A stretch of DNA of 64,000 nt from Mesorhizobium prunaredense (GCF_900156895.1 NZ_FTPD01000017.1:168094-232093); one strand, 5' to 3'; counted from the stretch's first letter, positions 27,799-37,865 are shown. Translations and numbers: made by a program. Notes: a model not told the origin generated them from the sequence alone.

Positions 27799-29079
27799 AT
27801 GCTGAACGATCGGCGGTCACATGGGCTTTGGGAGCGGACAGCTCCGCCGCCACCTGCAACGGAGAAGCTGGTAGGCGACGTCGTCGCTGACGTCGCGATC
27901 GTCGGTGCGGGCTACACCGGGTTGTCCACTGCGCTGCACCTTGCAGAGCGGGGCCTGAGCGCTGTCGTGATCGAGGCAGCCGAGATTGGTTTTGGCGCCG
28001 CCGGGCGGAGCACCGGGTTGGTGAATGCGGGCCTCTGGGTGATGCCATCGGCACTCAAGGAGACGCTCGGTCCGCTCTATGGCGATCGTTTGCTTAATTT
28101 GCTGCGCGATTCCCCACGCACCGTCTTCGAGATCGTCGACAAGCACAACTTGCCGTGCGAGCTGAAGCGGGCCGGCACGATTCACTGCGGAGCCGATAAG
28201 AAGGGCGTCGCCGAGATCATGGAGCGGGCCCGGCAATGGCAGGCGCTCGGCGCTCCGGTACACATCCTCGATGCCGGGCAGACACGTGCTAAGACAGGCA
28301 CCTCGGCCTTCGCCGCAGGTCTCCTCGACCTCCGTGCCGGGACCATCCAGCCACTCGCCTATGTGCGCGGCCTCGCTGGTGCGGCGATTGCCGCCGGCGC
28401 GACCGTCTTCACCGCGAGCCCGGTCGAGCACATCGGGCGCGAGGGCCGCCTCTGGCGGCTCGCAACGCAAGGAGGAAGCGTCCGGGCCAAATGGGCGGTT
28501 CTTTCAACCGACACCTACACGTCCCGCATCCTCCCGGAGCTGCGCCGCGAACAAGTGGTGCTGCCGTTCTTCCATGTTGCGACTGCGCCGCTAAGCCACA
28601 GAATTCGCCACACGATCCTGCCCGAAGGGCACGGCGCGTGGGATACCCGCACCGTGCTGACCGCTTTTCGCACAGACGATGCCGGCCGTCTCATCGTCGG
28701 CAGCGTCGGCGCGCTCCGCGGCACCGGAACCGTGATCCATCGCAACTGGGCGCGGCGGCGTATTCGAGCGCTCTTCCCGCAAATCGGGGATGTCGAACTG
28801 GAACATGAGTGGTATGGTCGGATCGGCATGACGACCGACCATCTGCCCCGCCTTCATATCCCGGCGGAAAACATGATCGCGGTGGCGGGTTTCAACGGAC
28901 GAGGCATCGCGCCTGGCACAGTGTTCGGCCGCGAGCTCGCCCGCCATGTCAGCGGGGAGCTGCCGCTCGACGGGATGTTCCTGCCCGTATCTTCGGCGCG
29001 GAGCGCCTCCTTTCGGGCTATCAGAGAACGCTACTATGAGCTCGGCGCGCAGATCGCGCATTTGCCGCCGGCGTACTGA
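27799..29079 (+). CDS. DAO-family FAD-dependent amine/amino-acid oxidase (copy 2)
   Basis: This 426-residue paralogue of the protein at 20944-22224 has the same length and about nine in ten residues identical. It has the same FAD motif VAIVGAGYTGLSTALHLAER and the same C-terminal FNGRGIAPGTVFGRELARH. The start is the ATG at 27799 with GGGAAGA upstream, matching copy 1; the open frame upstream to 27772 is not conserved. The GMC gene follows on the same strand after 69 bases, so an amine oxidase and an alcohol/aldehyde oxidoreductase are probably co-transcribed here. DNA conservation with copy 1, including synonymous sites, points to a recent duplication or gene conversion. Confidence 0.88.
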   Translation: MLNDRRSHGLWERTAPPPPATEKLVGDVVADVAIVGAGYTGLSTALHLAERGLSAVVIEAAEIGFGAAGRSTGLVNAGLWVMPSALKETLGPLYGDRLLNLLRDSPRTVFEIVDKHNLPCELKRAGTIHCGADKKGVAEIMERARQWQALGAPVHILDAGQTRAKTGTSAFAAGLLDLRAGTIQPLAYVRGLAGAAIAAGATVFTASPVEHIGREGRLWRLATQGGSVRAKWAVLSTDTYTSRILPELRREQVVLPFFHVATAPLSHRIRHTILPEGHGAWDTRTVLTAFRTDDAGRLIVGSVGALRGTGTVIHRNWARRRIRALFPQIGDVELEHEWYGRIGMTTDHLPRLHIPAENMIAVAGFNGRGIAPGTVFGRELARHVSGELPLDGMFLPVSSARSASFRAIRERYYELGAQIAHLPPAY

Positions 29080-29148
29080 TCCGGTGACGGAGGCATCCAG
29101 ATCTCGGCTTTAGAGGTTGCCTTGCAAACTCAAGATGGGGAGGAATCG

Positions 29149-30834
29149 TTGCTGTTCGACTATATAATTGTAGGTGGCGGCTCATCTGGATGCGTCATGG
29201 CGAACAGGTTGTCGGCCAATGGCAGTCAGGTGTTGCTCATCGAGGCTGGGCCGGACTTCCCCCCGAACGAAATTCCTGACGATATTCTCGACGGCAACCC
29301 CACGCGCGCTTACTACAATCAGCAGTATCAATGGCCATCGCTTACTGCAGCCGTCGCCCGAGATGGCAACAGACGCGTGCACTACGAGCAAGCTCGGGTC
29401 ATAGGTGGAGGATCCAGTATCAACGCTCAGGTCGCCAACCGGGGTGGCCCTGCTGATTACGATGAGTGGGCGTCCACCGGGGCAACGGGTTGGGACTGGG
29501 AAGGCGTATTGCCATATTTCCGCCGACTCGAATGCGATCTGGATTTTCGCGATCACTTACACGGCAACAGCGGGCCGCTGCCGATTAGCCGTGCCGATAA
29601 AGGAGAGTGGTCTGGGTTCGTCAACGCGGTGTCAACGGCTCTCGAAGATGAGAACATACCCTTCCGGCCAGACTTTAATGGTGAGTTCCGGGACGGTCAC
29701 TCTGTTGTCCCACTCACAAACCTCAATCGTCGCCGTGTATCAGCTGCGATGGCGTATCTACCAGAGAGCGTCCGCGCTCGGCCAAATCTCAGAATATTGT
29801 CAGAGACTACGGTCGTAAGGCTAACCATTTCAGGGCGTCAAATAACCGGCGTCGATACTGAGAGTAAGACGGGTCGCCAATCCTACAATGCTCCAGTGGT
29901 CGTCCTCTGTGCTGGTGCAATTCACTCGCCAGCGATACTGATGCGATCCGGTATTGGTCCGGGAAAAGTTTTGTCAGAGGTCGGCATTCAAGTCGTGGCA
30001 GATGTCGAAGGGGTCGGAAAAAATCTGCAGGAGCATGCCGGGGTCGCCATCTCGGCGTACCTAAAACCGAGTGATCGCATGATGCCGACCTCAACCGGAT
30101 ATATCCAGATGCATGCTCGATATTCATCAGGTCACGACGGTTGCCCACCCACCGATATGGCCATCTCGGTTCTGGCGAAATCTGCCTGGCATCCTGTTGG
30201 CAAACGCTTGGGGACGCTCAATTTCTGGGTTAACCGCGTCTATTCGACAGGAACTGTCTCGCTCAAGAGTTCCTCTCATCTTCTTGAGCCAGAGGTGAAT
30301 TTCGATATGTTGAGCGACGAACGCGACACTGAGCGATTGAAAAGCGCATTTCGATTCGTTGCGAAACTGATTAATCATAAGGCCTTGGTGCATACGGCGC
30401 TTGACCCCTTTCCTTCCACCTGGACTGGACGAGCAAAGCGAATCGGCAAGTACAACCGTTTGAACTACGGTCTCACCTCTTTTCTCGCATCCCTTATGGA
30501 TAGTTCCCCTTGGCTTCGGCGAAGCCTGATCAGGTTTGCAATCACTGATGGCCGCAGCATCTCAGATCTTCTAAATAATGATGATCTGCTTGATAGCTTC
30601 GTACGACAAAACGTTTTTGGGAACTTTCATCCTACGTCAACTTGCAGAATGGGATTTGCTCATGATCCAAACAGTGTGACGGATCCGACTGGGCGCGTTC
30701 ATGGACTATCGGGTCTAAGAGTTGCCGATGCTTCGGTGATGCCATTCTGCCCCCGAGCAAATACCAACATCCCAACGATTATGGTTGCCGAGAAATTATC
30801 TGACGCCATACTTCATGAACGGGCGCGACGATGA
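29149..30834 (+). CDS. GMC-family FAD oxidoreductase (copy 2)
   Basis: This flavoprotein of about 561 residues is clearly paralogous to the gene at 18570-20246 (roughly 80% identical by eye). It has FDYIIVGGGSSGCVMANRLS for FAD, GGGSSINAQVANRGGPADYD as first signature, HSPAILMRSGIGPG as second, the catalytic His in NFHPTSTCRMG, and the Asn in RANTNIPT. I place the start at the TTG of 29149 because GGGGAGGA lies five bases upstream; the open frame reaches 29122 with another TTG. It follows DAO copy 2 in tandem. The two GMC copies differ mostly in the last 150 residues and in a central block, so their substrates may differ. Confidence 0.88.
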   Translation: MLFDYIIVGGGSSGCVMANRLSANGSQVLLIEAGPDFPPNEIPDDILDGNPTRAYYNQQYQWPSLTAAVARDGNRRVHYEQARVIGGGSSINAQVANRGGPADYDEWASTGATGWDWEGVLPYFRRLECDLDFRDHLHGNSGPLPISRADKGEWSGFVNAVSTALEDENIPFRPDFNGEFRDGHSVVPLTNLNRRRVSAAMAYLPESVRARPNLRILSETTVVRLTISGRQITGVDTESKTGRQSYNAPVVVLCAGAIHSPAILMRSGIGPGKVLSEVGIQVVADVEGVGKNLQEHAGVAISAYLKPSDRMMPTSTGYIQMHARYSSGHDGCPPTDMAISVLAKSAWHPVGKRLGTLNFWVNRVYSTGTVSLKSSSHLLEPEVNFDMLSDERDTERLKSAFRFVAKLINHKALVHTALDPFPSTWTGRAKRIGKYNRLNYGLTSFLASLMDSSPWLRRSLIRFAITDGRSISDLLNNDDLLDSFVRQNVFGNFHPTSTCRMGFAHDPNSVTDPTGRVHGLSGLRVADASVMPFCPRANTNIPTIMVAEKLSDAILHERARR

Positions 30835-31193
30835 AGGCGGTTTCTCGAGGAGTTACTGCAAGCACAACGGGCCGCAAGGCAGATCGGTCGCTTCAGCTCG
30901 CTATTACTTTGGCGGAATCTTGCCGAATAGCCAGGAATAACAGCCGGCCGCCGGTCATCTAGAGGTCCATCACTCACGTGAAGTGCGAGGAGTTTGCCTC
31001 ATCTCGAAGCGAGATGGTGTCAATATACACAATGCATTTGACTGTCGAGGTTCAACCCCGGAAGCTTTCCAGCGGTAAAAGACGCGACACGGAAGCGCGC
31101 ATCTAGGATGCCCTCCGAGACCAGGCTGCGCAGATGTGGTTCGAGCTGGCAGACCCAGGAGCGGGTCTGCTCATTTTGGTGCAGGAGACAAGA
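30835..31193. other. Promoter region of the M20 hydrolase gene
   Basis: There is no gene here. It contains the palindrome at 31000-31016 and the conserved tract that follows it to about 31043, shared with the region before 38683. The remaining 150 bases before the start at 31194 hold a possible leader with no recognised fold. Confidence 0.5.
31000..31016. promoter_or_regulatory. Operator-like palindrome, site 1 (CATCTCG-N3-CGAGATG)
   Basis: A perfect 7-bp inverted repeat, CATCTCG and CGAGATG, surrounds AAG. The next 27 bases contain ATATACACAATGCATTTGAC. The same palindrome with spacer AGC, followed by ATATAAACACTGCATTTGAC, lies at 38471-38487. The ATATA(C/A)AC part could be a -10 region, which would place the palindrome over or just before the -35. 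The site is 178 bp upstream of the M20 hydrolase start. Confidence 0.75.
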
Positions 31194-32366
31194 ATGCGCA
31201 GTGTCGATGATTTCCGGGATATTCACGATGAGGTTATCGCTTGGCGCCGTCACCTCCACCAGAATCCAGAACTCGGATACAACGTACACAACACCGCCCG
31301 CTTCGTCGCTGAAAAGCTTGCTTCCTTCGGGATAAACCACATCGAGACCGGCATCGCCGAGACCGGTGTCGTCGCGGTGATCCAAGGCGCCGGCGGGGAC
31401 GGACCGACGATTGGCCTGCGTGCGGATATGGACGCCCTGCCGATCGTCGAGGCTACCGGCAAGCCCTGGACCTCCCAAATCGAAGGGAAGATGCATGCCT
31501 GTGGTCATGACGGCCACACCGCCATGCTGCTGGGTGCCGCCAAGCATCTTTCCGCCACACGAAACTTCAAGGGTTCGGTGGCACTCATTTTCCAGCCCGC
31601 CGAGGAAGACGGGCAGGGCGCGGGACGAATGGTGCAAGAAGGGTTGATGGACAGGTTCAATATTTTCCAAGTCTTCGGCATGCACAACATGCCGGGTATT
31701 GAGGTTGGCAAGTTCGGTATTCGAGACGGATCAATTATGGCGGCGCTCGACGAATTTGACATCACCGTTACAGGCCGGGGCGGACACGCTGCAACGCCTC
31801 ATCTTACCATAGATCCGGTGGTGGTCGGAGCACAGATCATCACGGCACTCCAGACCTTGGTTTCCCGAAACCTCGATCCGACGGAAGCACTCGTTGTGTC
31901 TGTGCCAAAATTCACCGGAAGTGAGTCCTACCACATCATTCCTGACTCCGTGACGCTGGGCGGAACGGTTAGGAGCCTATCGCCAGCATTGCGTGATTTT
32001 GCGGAAAAACAAATTAAGGTCTGCGCTGACAATATCGCGGCAGCTTTCGGGGCTAGAGTGGAATATCGGCACCGGCGCCTCGAGCCGCTGACCTTCAATC
32101 ATACAGAGGCGACCAAATTGGCCGCCGCAGCCGCACGGCGTCTTGTTGGCCGAGAGGCAGTCGACGAACAGGTCAAGCCGGTGATGGTCTCTGAGGACTT
32201 CTCTTACATGTTGCAGGCGCGGCCTGGCGCGTTCCTATTCCTTGGCAACGGACCTACCGCGGGGCTGCACAATCCGACCTATGACTTCGACGACAATGCA
32301 ATTCCTTACGGGATCGGCTACTGGGTCAACTTGGTTGAAGGCGGCTTGGCTGTCAGCGCCGCATAG
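31194..32366 (+). CDS. M20-family amidohydrolase (hippurate/N-acyl-amino-acid hydrolase type)
   Basis: This 390-residue metal-dependent hydrolase of the HipO/AmaA group removes acyl groups from amino acids or amines. Metal ligands are visible in HACGHDGHTAML at about 101-112, PAEEDGQGAG at 135-144, the His of FGMHNMPG, and the C-terminal His in GLHNPTYDF. The dimerisation domain begins near residue 180 (FDITVTGRGGHAATPH). AGGAG seven bases before the ATG at 31194 decides the start over the longer open frame. It shares an upstream palindrome with the M24-ehuBCDA operon, so it is likely induced with it and may deacylate the M24 product, as DoeB does in ectoine breakdown, though DoeB belongs to another family. 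Confidence 0.9.
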   Translation: MRSVDDFRDIHDEVIAWRRHLHQNPELGYNVHNTARFVAEKLASFGINHIETGIAETGVVAVIQGAGGDGPTIGLRADMDALPIVEATGKPWTSQIEGKMHACGHDGHTAMLLGAAKHLSATRNFKGSVALIFQPAEEDGQGAGRMVQEGLMDRFNIFQVFGMHNMPGIEVGKFGIRDGSIMAALDEFDITVTGRGGHAATPHLTIDPVVVGAQIITALQTLVSRNLDPTEALVVSVPKFTGSESYHIIPDSVTLGGTVRSLSPALRDFAEKQIKVCADNIAAAFGARVEYRHRRLEPLTFNHTEATKLAAAAARRLVGREAVDEQVKPVMVSEDFSYMLQARPGAFLFLGNGPTAGLHNPTYDFDDNAIPYGIGYWVNLVEGGLAVSAA

Positions 32367-32815
32367 TCTCTCAAATCGCCGCGCACATCAGATGATACGC
32401 AGGGTTGCTCGCCGATTGGGAGCGCAATTGCGAGGCATGACAATCTAGCGCCGTGGTCAGGCCGACCAACCTGGGTGGCGTGCATATCAAAGATAAGGAA
32501 CTGGACTGTTCCCTCCATCTAGGCACTTGGCCGAGCGCAGCCGGCGTAAGTGAGGCGAACCGCGTCCTCGCGGCTCAGATCATCCTGCGTGTTCCTATTC
32601 GATAACCGTTCGATCGTCGAGAACACGGAGCGGGCCATCGCATCCGTCAGTTTGATCACGCCAATGCGCACGATGAGAGGACTTCGCGCTCTTAAAACCT
32701 ACCCCGCTAGAATAAAGCAGCCCCGCAACTGCGCACCATTCTAAGGCGGTCCTCGGTAGGGCGCCTCATTGCGAACCGTTCGCATGTCCGTTTGAGATGA
32801 ACAGGGACGGAAAGC
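32367..32815. other. Convergent intergenic stretch
   Basis: It lies between the ends of two convergent genes. On the minus strand near 32520-32720 a protein-like piece (AMARSVFSTIERLSNRNTQD, then LSREDAVRLTYAGCA) may be a lost gene, unassigned. A short hairpin GGAAC-TGGACT-GTTCC near 32500 might help termination. Confidence 0.3.
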
Positions 32816-35311
32816 TCAGGTAGCGAGGAGATCTTTGGCGACCAACTCCTCCACAGCACGCCACTCGCCCTTCACGCGGCTGCGTCCGGCGTCATAGAAT
32901 GGCCGCAGGGAAGCTATGGCGGAATAGCGCTTCCCAGCGATCTCGATTTCGAATGACCCTCCGGAAAGCCAATCAGCCGTCACCCCGGCTTCTGCCGTGA
33001 GATATCCCATGCCGATGCCACAGCCGACACTGTGGCCAAATCCAGCCGATCGCAGGTATCCGACAAGGCTGCCGTTACGCCAGACAGGCTCGGTCCCGAA
33101 CATCAACGATTTGGCATCTGGGGCAGCGAGCTGGACCAGCCGCCGGCGCAAGGGTTTGCCGCGCTGGGCCTCGAGTGCGGCGCGTCCGATGAAATCCTCG
33201 CGCTTATCCCAGGCAACCGTAAATCCCAGTCCCGATTCCAACGGGGTGTCCTCATCACCCACATCTGCACCCCAGTCACGGTAGCCCGCTTCCAGGCGCA
33301 GCGTGTTGAGAGCGACATATCCGGCGTGGCCTAGGCCGAGATCGGCACCGGCGGCCACCAGGGCGTCGTAGACCCCTAGTGTTTGTTCGGTCGGGATGTG
33401 AAGTTCCCAGCCCAACTCGCCGACAAAGGTCATCCGGAATGCGAGCGCGAGGCTATACCCGACCTCGATTTCACGAGCCGTTGCGAAGGGAAATGCCTCG
33501 TTAGAAAAATCCGCAGGACTGACGCGCTCCAGTAACTCACGCGATCGCGGACCCATCACGGAGAGGGTCGTATATCCGGATGAGACGTCGGCAACTGAGA
33601 CGTGGCCGGCTCCCTTGGCATGCAAGCGCAGCCAGGCGAGATCACGGGTGCGTTGGACGGCCGCTGTCACCACAAGAAATTCCTCGTCACTGATGCGCGC
33701 GATCGTAACGTCGGACTCCATACCGCCTCGCTCGTTCAGCCACGGCGTATAGACAACACGGCCGACGGCCACGTTCACGTCGTTCGTGGACAAGCACTGT
33801 AGCAGCGCAAGGGCATCTGACCCCTGCACCAGAAGGTGCGCGAAGGAGGTTTGGTCGAACAGAGTGACGCCGGAGCGGGTGGCCGTATGCTCCGCGCCAC
33901 TTCGCTCGAACCATTCGTCCCGGCCATAGGTTGCATGGCTTTCATTTGGCGATCCAGGCGCACCAAACCATTGAACGCGTTCCCAACCAGCACTTTCACC
34001 GAAATTCGCGCCGACGGCGGACAGGCGGTCGTGCAGGGGGGACACGCGGACGTTGCGTGCCGTCTTCGGCGACCTATGCGGCAAATGAAGCGACCAGAGG
34101 TTGCCGACCGCCTCCACCGTGCGGTCGTAAAGATACCGCCTGTTCCGCTGGAAGGGCATTGACCGCCGGACGTCCATTTCCCAGCAGTCTCCCGCTGGCA
34201 AGCCTGTCGACATCCACTCTGCCATGACCTTGCCCGCACCACCCGAGGACTCGATGCCGCAGGAATTGAATCCAGAGGCGACATACAGACCTTGGATTTC
34301 AGGCGATGGCCCGAGGTGGAACCGGTTGTCCGGCGTGAAGCTCTCAGGGCCGTTGAAATTCAGTTGGAGGCCGACATTTGCCAGGACGGGCATGCGCTCG
34401 ATGGCCGCAGAGAGATACGGTTCGATGTGGTCGAAATCTTCAGGCAACGAATCGAAACTGAAGCCGTGGGGTATGCCATTCATGCCCCAAGGTTTGCCAT
34501 TGGCTTCGAAAAAACCCACGAGCAGTTTCCCGGCGTCGGCCTTGGCATAGACGCGCGCGTCCATATCGCGGATCGTCGGCAGGTCATGGGGTAGGTCGGG
34601 AATCGCCTCGGTGACAACATAGAAATGCTCGGCAGCCTGCAACGGCACGGACCAGTTGAGTTCAGCAGCTACATTCCTCGTCCACAGGCCGGTGCTGATG
34701 ACCGCCTGTTCAGCACGGACCGTTCCCTGACTGGTTTCCACGCCGACGAAGCGGCCCTTCTCGACGAGGATGCGTGTGACCGGGGTCCGCTCTAGGATCG
34801 TTGCTCCACCCTGGCGCGCCCCAACTGCGAAGGCACGGGCCGTATCGATAGCGTTTGTCATCCCGTCGGAAGCGATCCATGCCGCCCCCAGAACATCACT
34901 GAAATCGAGCAATGGAACGCGGCGCTGGGCTTCCGCAGCGCTTATCATCTCCACGTCCAGGCCAAACGAGCGGCCCATCGAAGACCCGCGCTTAAGCTCT
35001 TCAAGCCGGTCCTGGGTCGCGGCGACGGTGATGGAGCCGGTTTGCCGAAAGCCAGTGGCTTGACCGGTCATATGTTCGAGGTCCCTGAACAGATCCGCAG
35101 AGTATTGAGCGAGCTTGGCCATGGTTTCATTGGCGCGGAGTTGTGTCACGAGGCCTGCAGCATGCCAGGTCGTGCCGCATGTCAACTGGTCACGCTCCAG
35201 AAGCAGAACGTCGCGGTGGCCGAGACGTGTCAGGTGATAGGCTATCGAGAGGCCGATAATGCCGCCCCCAATGACAACGTATTCGACATGCGATGGTAGT
35301 TTGCTGGCCAT
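32816..35311 (-). CDS. Dimethylglycine/sarcosine dehydrogenase-like FAD protein with GcvT domain
   Basis: This 831-residue protein combines an N-terminal DAO-type flavin domain (YVVIGGGIIGLSIAYHLTRL at about 11-30) with a C-terminal aminomethyltransferase (GcvT-like) domain from about residue 430. The latter includes GVTLFDQTSFAHLLVQG, LNERGGMESDVTIARIS, the segment GELGWELHIP and FVAWDKREDFIGR-like sequence. The His of GTTWHAAGLVTQLRA corresponds to the residue that covalently holds FAD in mammalian DMGDH. Such enzymes oxidatively demethylate N-methylated glycines and pass the one-carbon unit to tetrahydrofolate. The ATG at 35311 follows a GGGG-type site and gives the family's usual length. 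It is convergent with the M20 gene. A decayed LysR regulator gene lies upstream. Confidence 0.9.
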   Translation of the reverse strand: MASKLPSHVEYVVIGGGIIGLSIAYHLTRLGHRDVLLLERDQLTCGTTWHAAGLVTQLRANETMAKLAQYSADLFRDLEHMTGQATGFRQTGSITVAATQDRLEELKRGSSMGRSFGLDVEMISAAEAQRRVPLLDFSDVLGAAWIASDGMTNAIDTARAFAVGARQGGATILERTPVTRILVEKGRFVGVETSQGTVRAEQAVISTGLWTRNVAAELNWSVPLQAAEHFYVVTEAIPDLPHDLPTIRDMDARVYAKADAGKLLVGFFEANGKPWGMNGIPHGFSFDSLPEDFDHIEPYLSAAIERMPVLANVGLQLNFNGPESFTPDNRFHLGPSPEIQGLYVASGFNSCGIESSGGAGKVMAEWMSTGLPAGDCWEMDVRRSMPFQRNRRYLYDRTVEAVGNLWSLHLPHRSPKTARNVRVSPLHDRLSAVGANFGESAGWERVQWFGAPGSPNESHATYGRDEWFERSGAEHTATRSGVTLFDQTSFAHLLVQGSDALALLQCLSTNDVNVAVGRVVYTPWLNERGGMESDVTIARISDEEFLVVTAAVQRTRDLAWLRLHAKGAGHVSVADVSSGYTTLSVMGPRSRELLERVSPADFSNEAFPFATAREIEVGYSLALAFRMTFVGELGWELHIPTEQTLGVYDALVAAGADLGLGHAGYVALNTLRLEAGYRDWGADVGDEDTPLESGLGFTVAWDKREDFIGRAALEAQRGKPLRRRLVQLAAPDAKSLMFGTEPVWRNGSLVGYLRSAGFGHSVGCGIGMGYLTAEAGVTADWLSGGSFEIEIAGKRYSAIASLRPFYDAGRSRVKGEWRAVEELVAKDLLAT

Positions 35312-35979
35312 TTGAAACCCCGTTCAAGCCTGGTCGCGGAAGCGCGGGACAAGGCGCGTTGTGGCAAGGACACTACCGTTGGATGTGCTTTTATTTCGTC
35401 CGATCTGCAGGGTTGGACAGCAGGATTTCTGCGCCCTTCGGCCTCCTTATGCAGCGCTACTTCCGTAGAATGAGCTCGGGCAACCCATTCATCGCGGGCG
35501 AGATAGCCTCATAGGCGCTGAAATTCTGCCTTCGGCTGTTTTATGGCTCCACTGTGATGTTGCTTCCGATGCACCTGCGGAAGAGGTCGGGCTTTGCGCC
35601 ACGGCGTACCAGCGTCGCTGAAGAGACTGAGGGCGGAGGGGATAATCGAAGCGGAATCTCGATAACGTCGCGAAGACCGTCTGCTGACCCATCCAGACGA
35701 TCGTGATGATGACCCTGGAGCGGGAATGCGCCGAGATCGACAAGTTCAAGCGGGATCTCAAATCCTCATCCGAGATTGCGAGGGGATTTAGCTCCTATAT
35801 CACCGCACGTAGCCCTGGAGGATTACGAACAGTTCACGCGCAAGTTCTTTGTCAGAACGCTCGCATAAAGAGCCTGAAGACCATGGTGGTAGCCAACCGG
35901 CTCCAGGCTGCGTCTGGTGTCCCTGTTGGCGATCCGGAAGATAATTGAGACGGATTCCCCGCTCCCTTAGACACCGGTT
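35312..35979. other. Region upstream of the DMGDH-like gene, with possible regulator scrap
   Basis: No intact gene. The plus strand around 35600-35660 reads VPASLKRLRAEGIIEAESR, then shifts frame to TLERECAEIDKFKRDLKSSS at 35710-35770. This could be a worn GntR- or AsnC-type regulator once divergent from the DMGDH-like gene. The assignment is weak. No copy of the 17-bp palindrome occurs here. Confidence 0.3.
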
Positions 35980-36342
35980 CTACGCGCAATGCTGGTCAGC
36001 TGCCATCCGCTTACGCCATTCAGCGGGCCAGAGGTCTGGATTGACGCTGGCCGCATCGGCAGACAGGAACACCCCTGCATATCCTAAACTTATAATAGAT
36101 CCCGAAAGCATGCGTGCGGCCTCGGACAGGATGCCGATTGTCACCTCTTCAGAGACGGCCGTTCCCTCGGCCTTTGTGATCCTGATTTCGTTCAGAATGC
36201 CGCGCGCCCGTTCAAGGAGTTTTGCCCCGGAGGGCATTACGCGGACACTCCGGTCACGGATCAGGAGCTGGCTGCCAAACCCTCTTCAAGTCGACGGACA
36301 AAAGGCTAAGGGCGTTTTGGAAACGTAAAGCTGCGCCTCGAC

Positions 36343-37747
36343 CGGTGAAGTCCTAAACTTGCTGGAAATTGAGGGCGGGGTGCATCCTTTGCTGAGGAAT
36401 CAGAAGTCCATGCCGGTTGGCGCCGGCACCAGCAAGGAGGCACCCCATGACGACGAGAATACCGGCATCGATGCGCACGCGCCAATCCCTTTCCGACCTG
36501 ATTGAAGGGCGTCTTTCCACACCGGCGGGTCGCTCGGAGCTGATGAAGCTTGCGACCCGCCTGATCGTGGAGGAAGCACTGGAGGGGGAAAGCCGGGATG
36601 CGGTCGGGCGGGACTATTACGAACATGGCGCCGAGCCCGGCCAGGGTTACCGCAACGGCGTGCGCAGCGGGCGCCTGAAGACGGCGGAAGGCTTTGTGGA
36701 ATACTCGGCCCCGCAGGTGGCGGGCCGCGATGAGCCGTTTCGTTCCGAGATCCGCGAGCATCTGAAGGGACGCACGGAAGCGCTCGAGGACCTGGCGGTG
36801 GAACTGCTGGCACGCGGTCTTTCGGTGCGCGACATCGAGGACGCCTTCCGCGACGAAACGGGGCGGCTGCTCCTGTCGAAGACCGCGGTCAGCGAGATCG
36901 GCGAGCGGCTATGGGCAGACTACCAGGAGTTCGCCACGCGCGATCTTGGCGAATATGAGATCGCCTATCTGTTCGTCGACGGCATCGCCGAACGCATCCG
37001 CCCCGGGCAGAAGCGCGAGCCGGTGCTGGCCGCCTGGGGTTTTACGGCACCTGGCGCCAAAGTGCTTCTGCATCTGATGGCGGGTTCCAAGGAGGACGCC
37101 GGTGAGCGCCTTCTTCCAGGACATGCGCGGCCGCGGGCTCGGCGATCCGCTGCTCGTCGTGTGCGACGGGGCAGCCGGCATCATCAAGGCGATCGAGACC
37201 TGCTTTCCGCGCTCGGAGCGTCAGCGCTGCCTGGCGCACCGGATGCGCAATCTCGCCGCCAAGGTGCCGGAAGACCGCTGGCCCGAGTTCAAGGCCCGCG
37301 CCACCGCCGCTTATCAGGCCCCCTCGCGGGCCATTGCCCGTGATCTCGCCGGTCTGGTGAAGGACTACGAGGCCGAGCTGCCGAGCGCGGTCGCCTGCTT
37401 CATGGACGACTTCGAAGCGGCAATCGCGCATCTGAGAATGCCGATCACTCACCGCCGCGCCATCAGGACCACCAATCTTCTGGAACGTCTGTTCGTCGAG
37501 GAGCGGCGCAGGCTAAAGATCATTTCCAATGCCTTCGGCGAGAAGCCCGTACTCAAGCTTATGTTCGGCGCCATGATCCGAGCTGCCGAGCGGTGGCGGG
37601 CAATCAGGATCACCGACTTCGAGCGCCGCCAGATGACCGCCGTCAGGCAGGAACTCGATCAGGAATACGAGGCCCGAAACGATCTCGACAAGAAAGCAGC
37701 GGCAAAGGAGCTCCGCCAGAATTTATCCAGCAGTTCCCGGACTTGAC
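36343..37747 (+). mobile_element. IS256-family insertion sequence with terminal repeats and target duplication
   Basis: The element of about 1.4 kb starts CGGTGAAGTCC...TGCTGGAAATT and ends with the inverted counterpart (on the other strand GGTCAAGTCC...TGCTGGATAAATT). The two ends are alike over about 30 bp. The sequence CGCCTCGAC occurs directly before it (36334-36342) and directly after it (37748-37756), an 8-9 bp target duplication as expected for IS256. The exact edge is uncertain by one or two bases because the duplication and the repeat share bases. The intact duplication means it arrived in one piece and is the youngest insertion seen. Confidence 0.85.
36447..37746 (+). pseudogene. 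IS256-family (Mutator-type) transposase with one frameshift
   Basis: The ATG at 36447 follows AAGGAGG and begins MTTRIPASMRTRQSLSDLIE. The protein has the Mutator-type N-domain (YRNGVRSGRLKTAEGFVEY), LSVRDIEDAFRDETGR, and the first catalytic Asp in AYLFVDGIAERI. At about 37098 the frame shifts, after MAGSKEDAGE. It continues one frame over as FFQDMRGRGLGDPLLVVCDG with the second Asp, RCLAHRMRNLAAKVPED, and the Glu region TTNLLERLFVEERRRLKII, ending at 37746. Only this frameshift separates it from a full-length transposase of about 430 residues. It may be real, a sequencing error, or programmed, the last being unusual for IS256. Confidence 0.85.
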
Positions 37748-37865
37748 CGCCTCGACCACACCGAGCTGACTGAATTCCACGTAAGGCCGGCTTACCTGCA
37801 ACGCATCCGGGAGCTTTACCAGACTGGCACTATCTCGGAAGCAGATGGCGCGGAAGACACCATGG

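Larger units (their letters stand above)
35980..37865 (-). pseudogene. LysR-type regulator pseudogene interrupted by an IS256-family element
   Basis: On the minus strand, 36290 to 35980 reads EEGFGSQLLIRDRSVRVMPS, then GAKLLERARGILNEIRI and a shortened effector domain ending at a stop near 35980. Before it, LYVSKTPLAF (about 36310-36335) continues, after the IS is removed, into EFSQLGVVEAQ on the far side at about 37757-37790. These are the LysR helix-turn-helix and linker (normal order: hydrophobic helix, ...VSKTALS..., RRLEEGFG..., LLIRD). A frameshift lies near 36280 and most of the effector domain is missing. The regulator was therefore already decayed or was killed by the insertion. Its target may have been the shared palindrome or the DMGDH-like gene. 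Confidence 0.65.
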
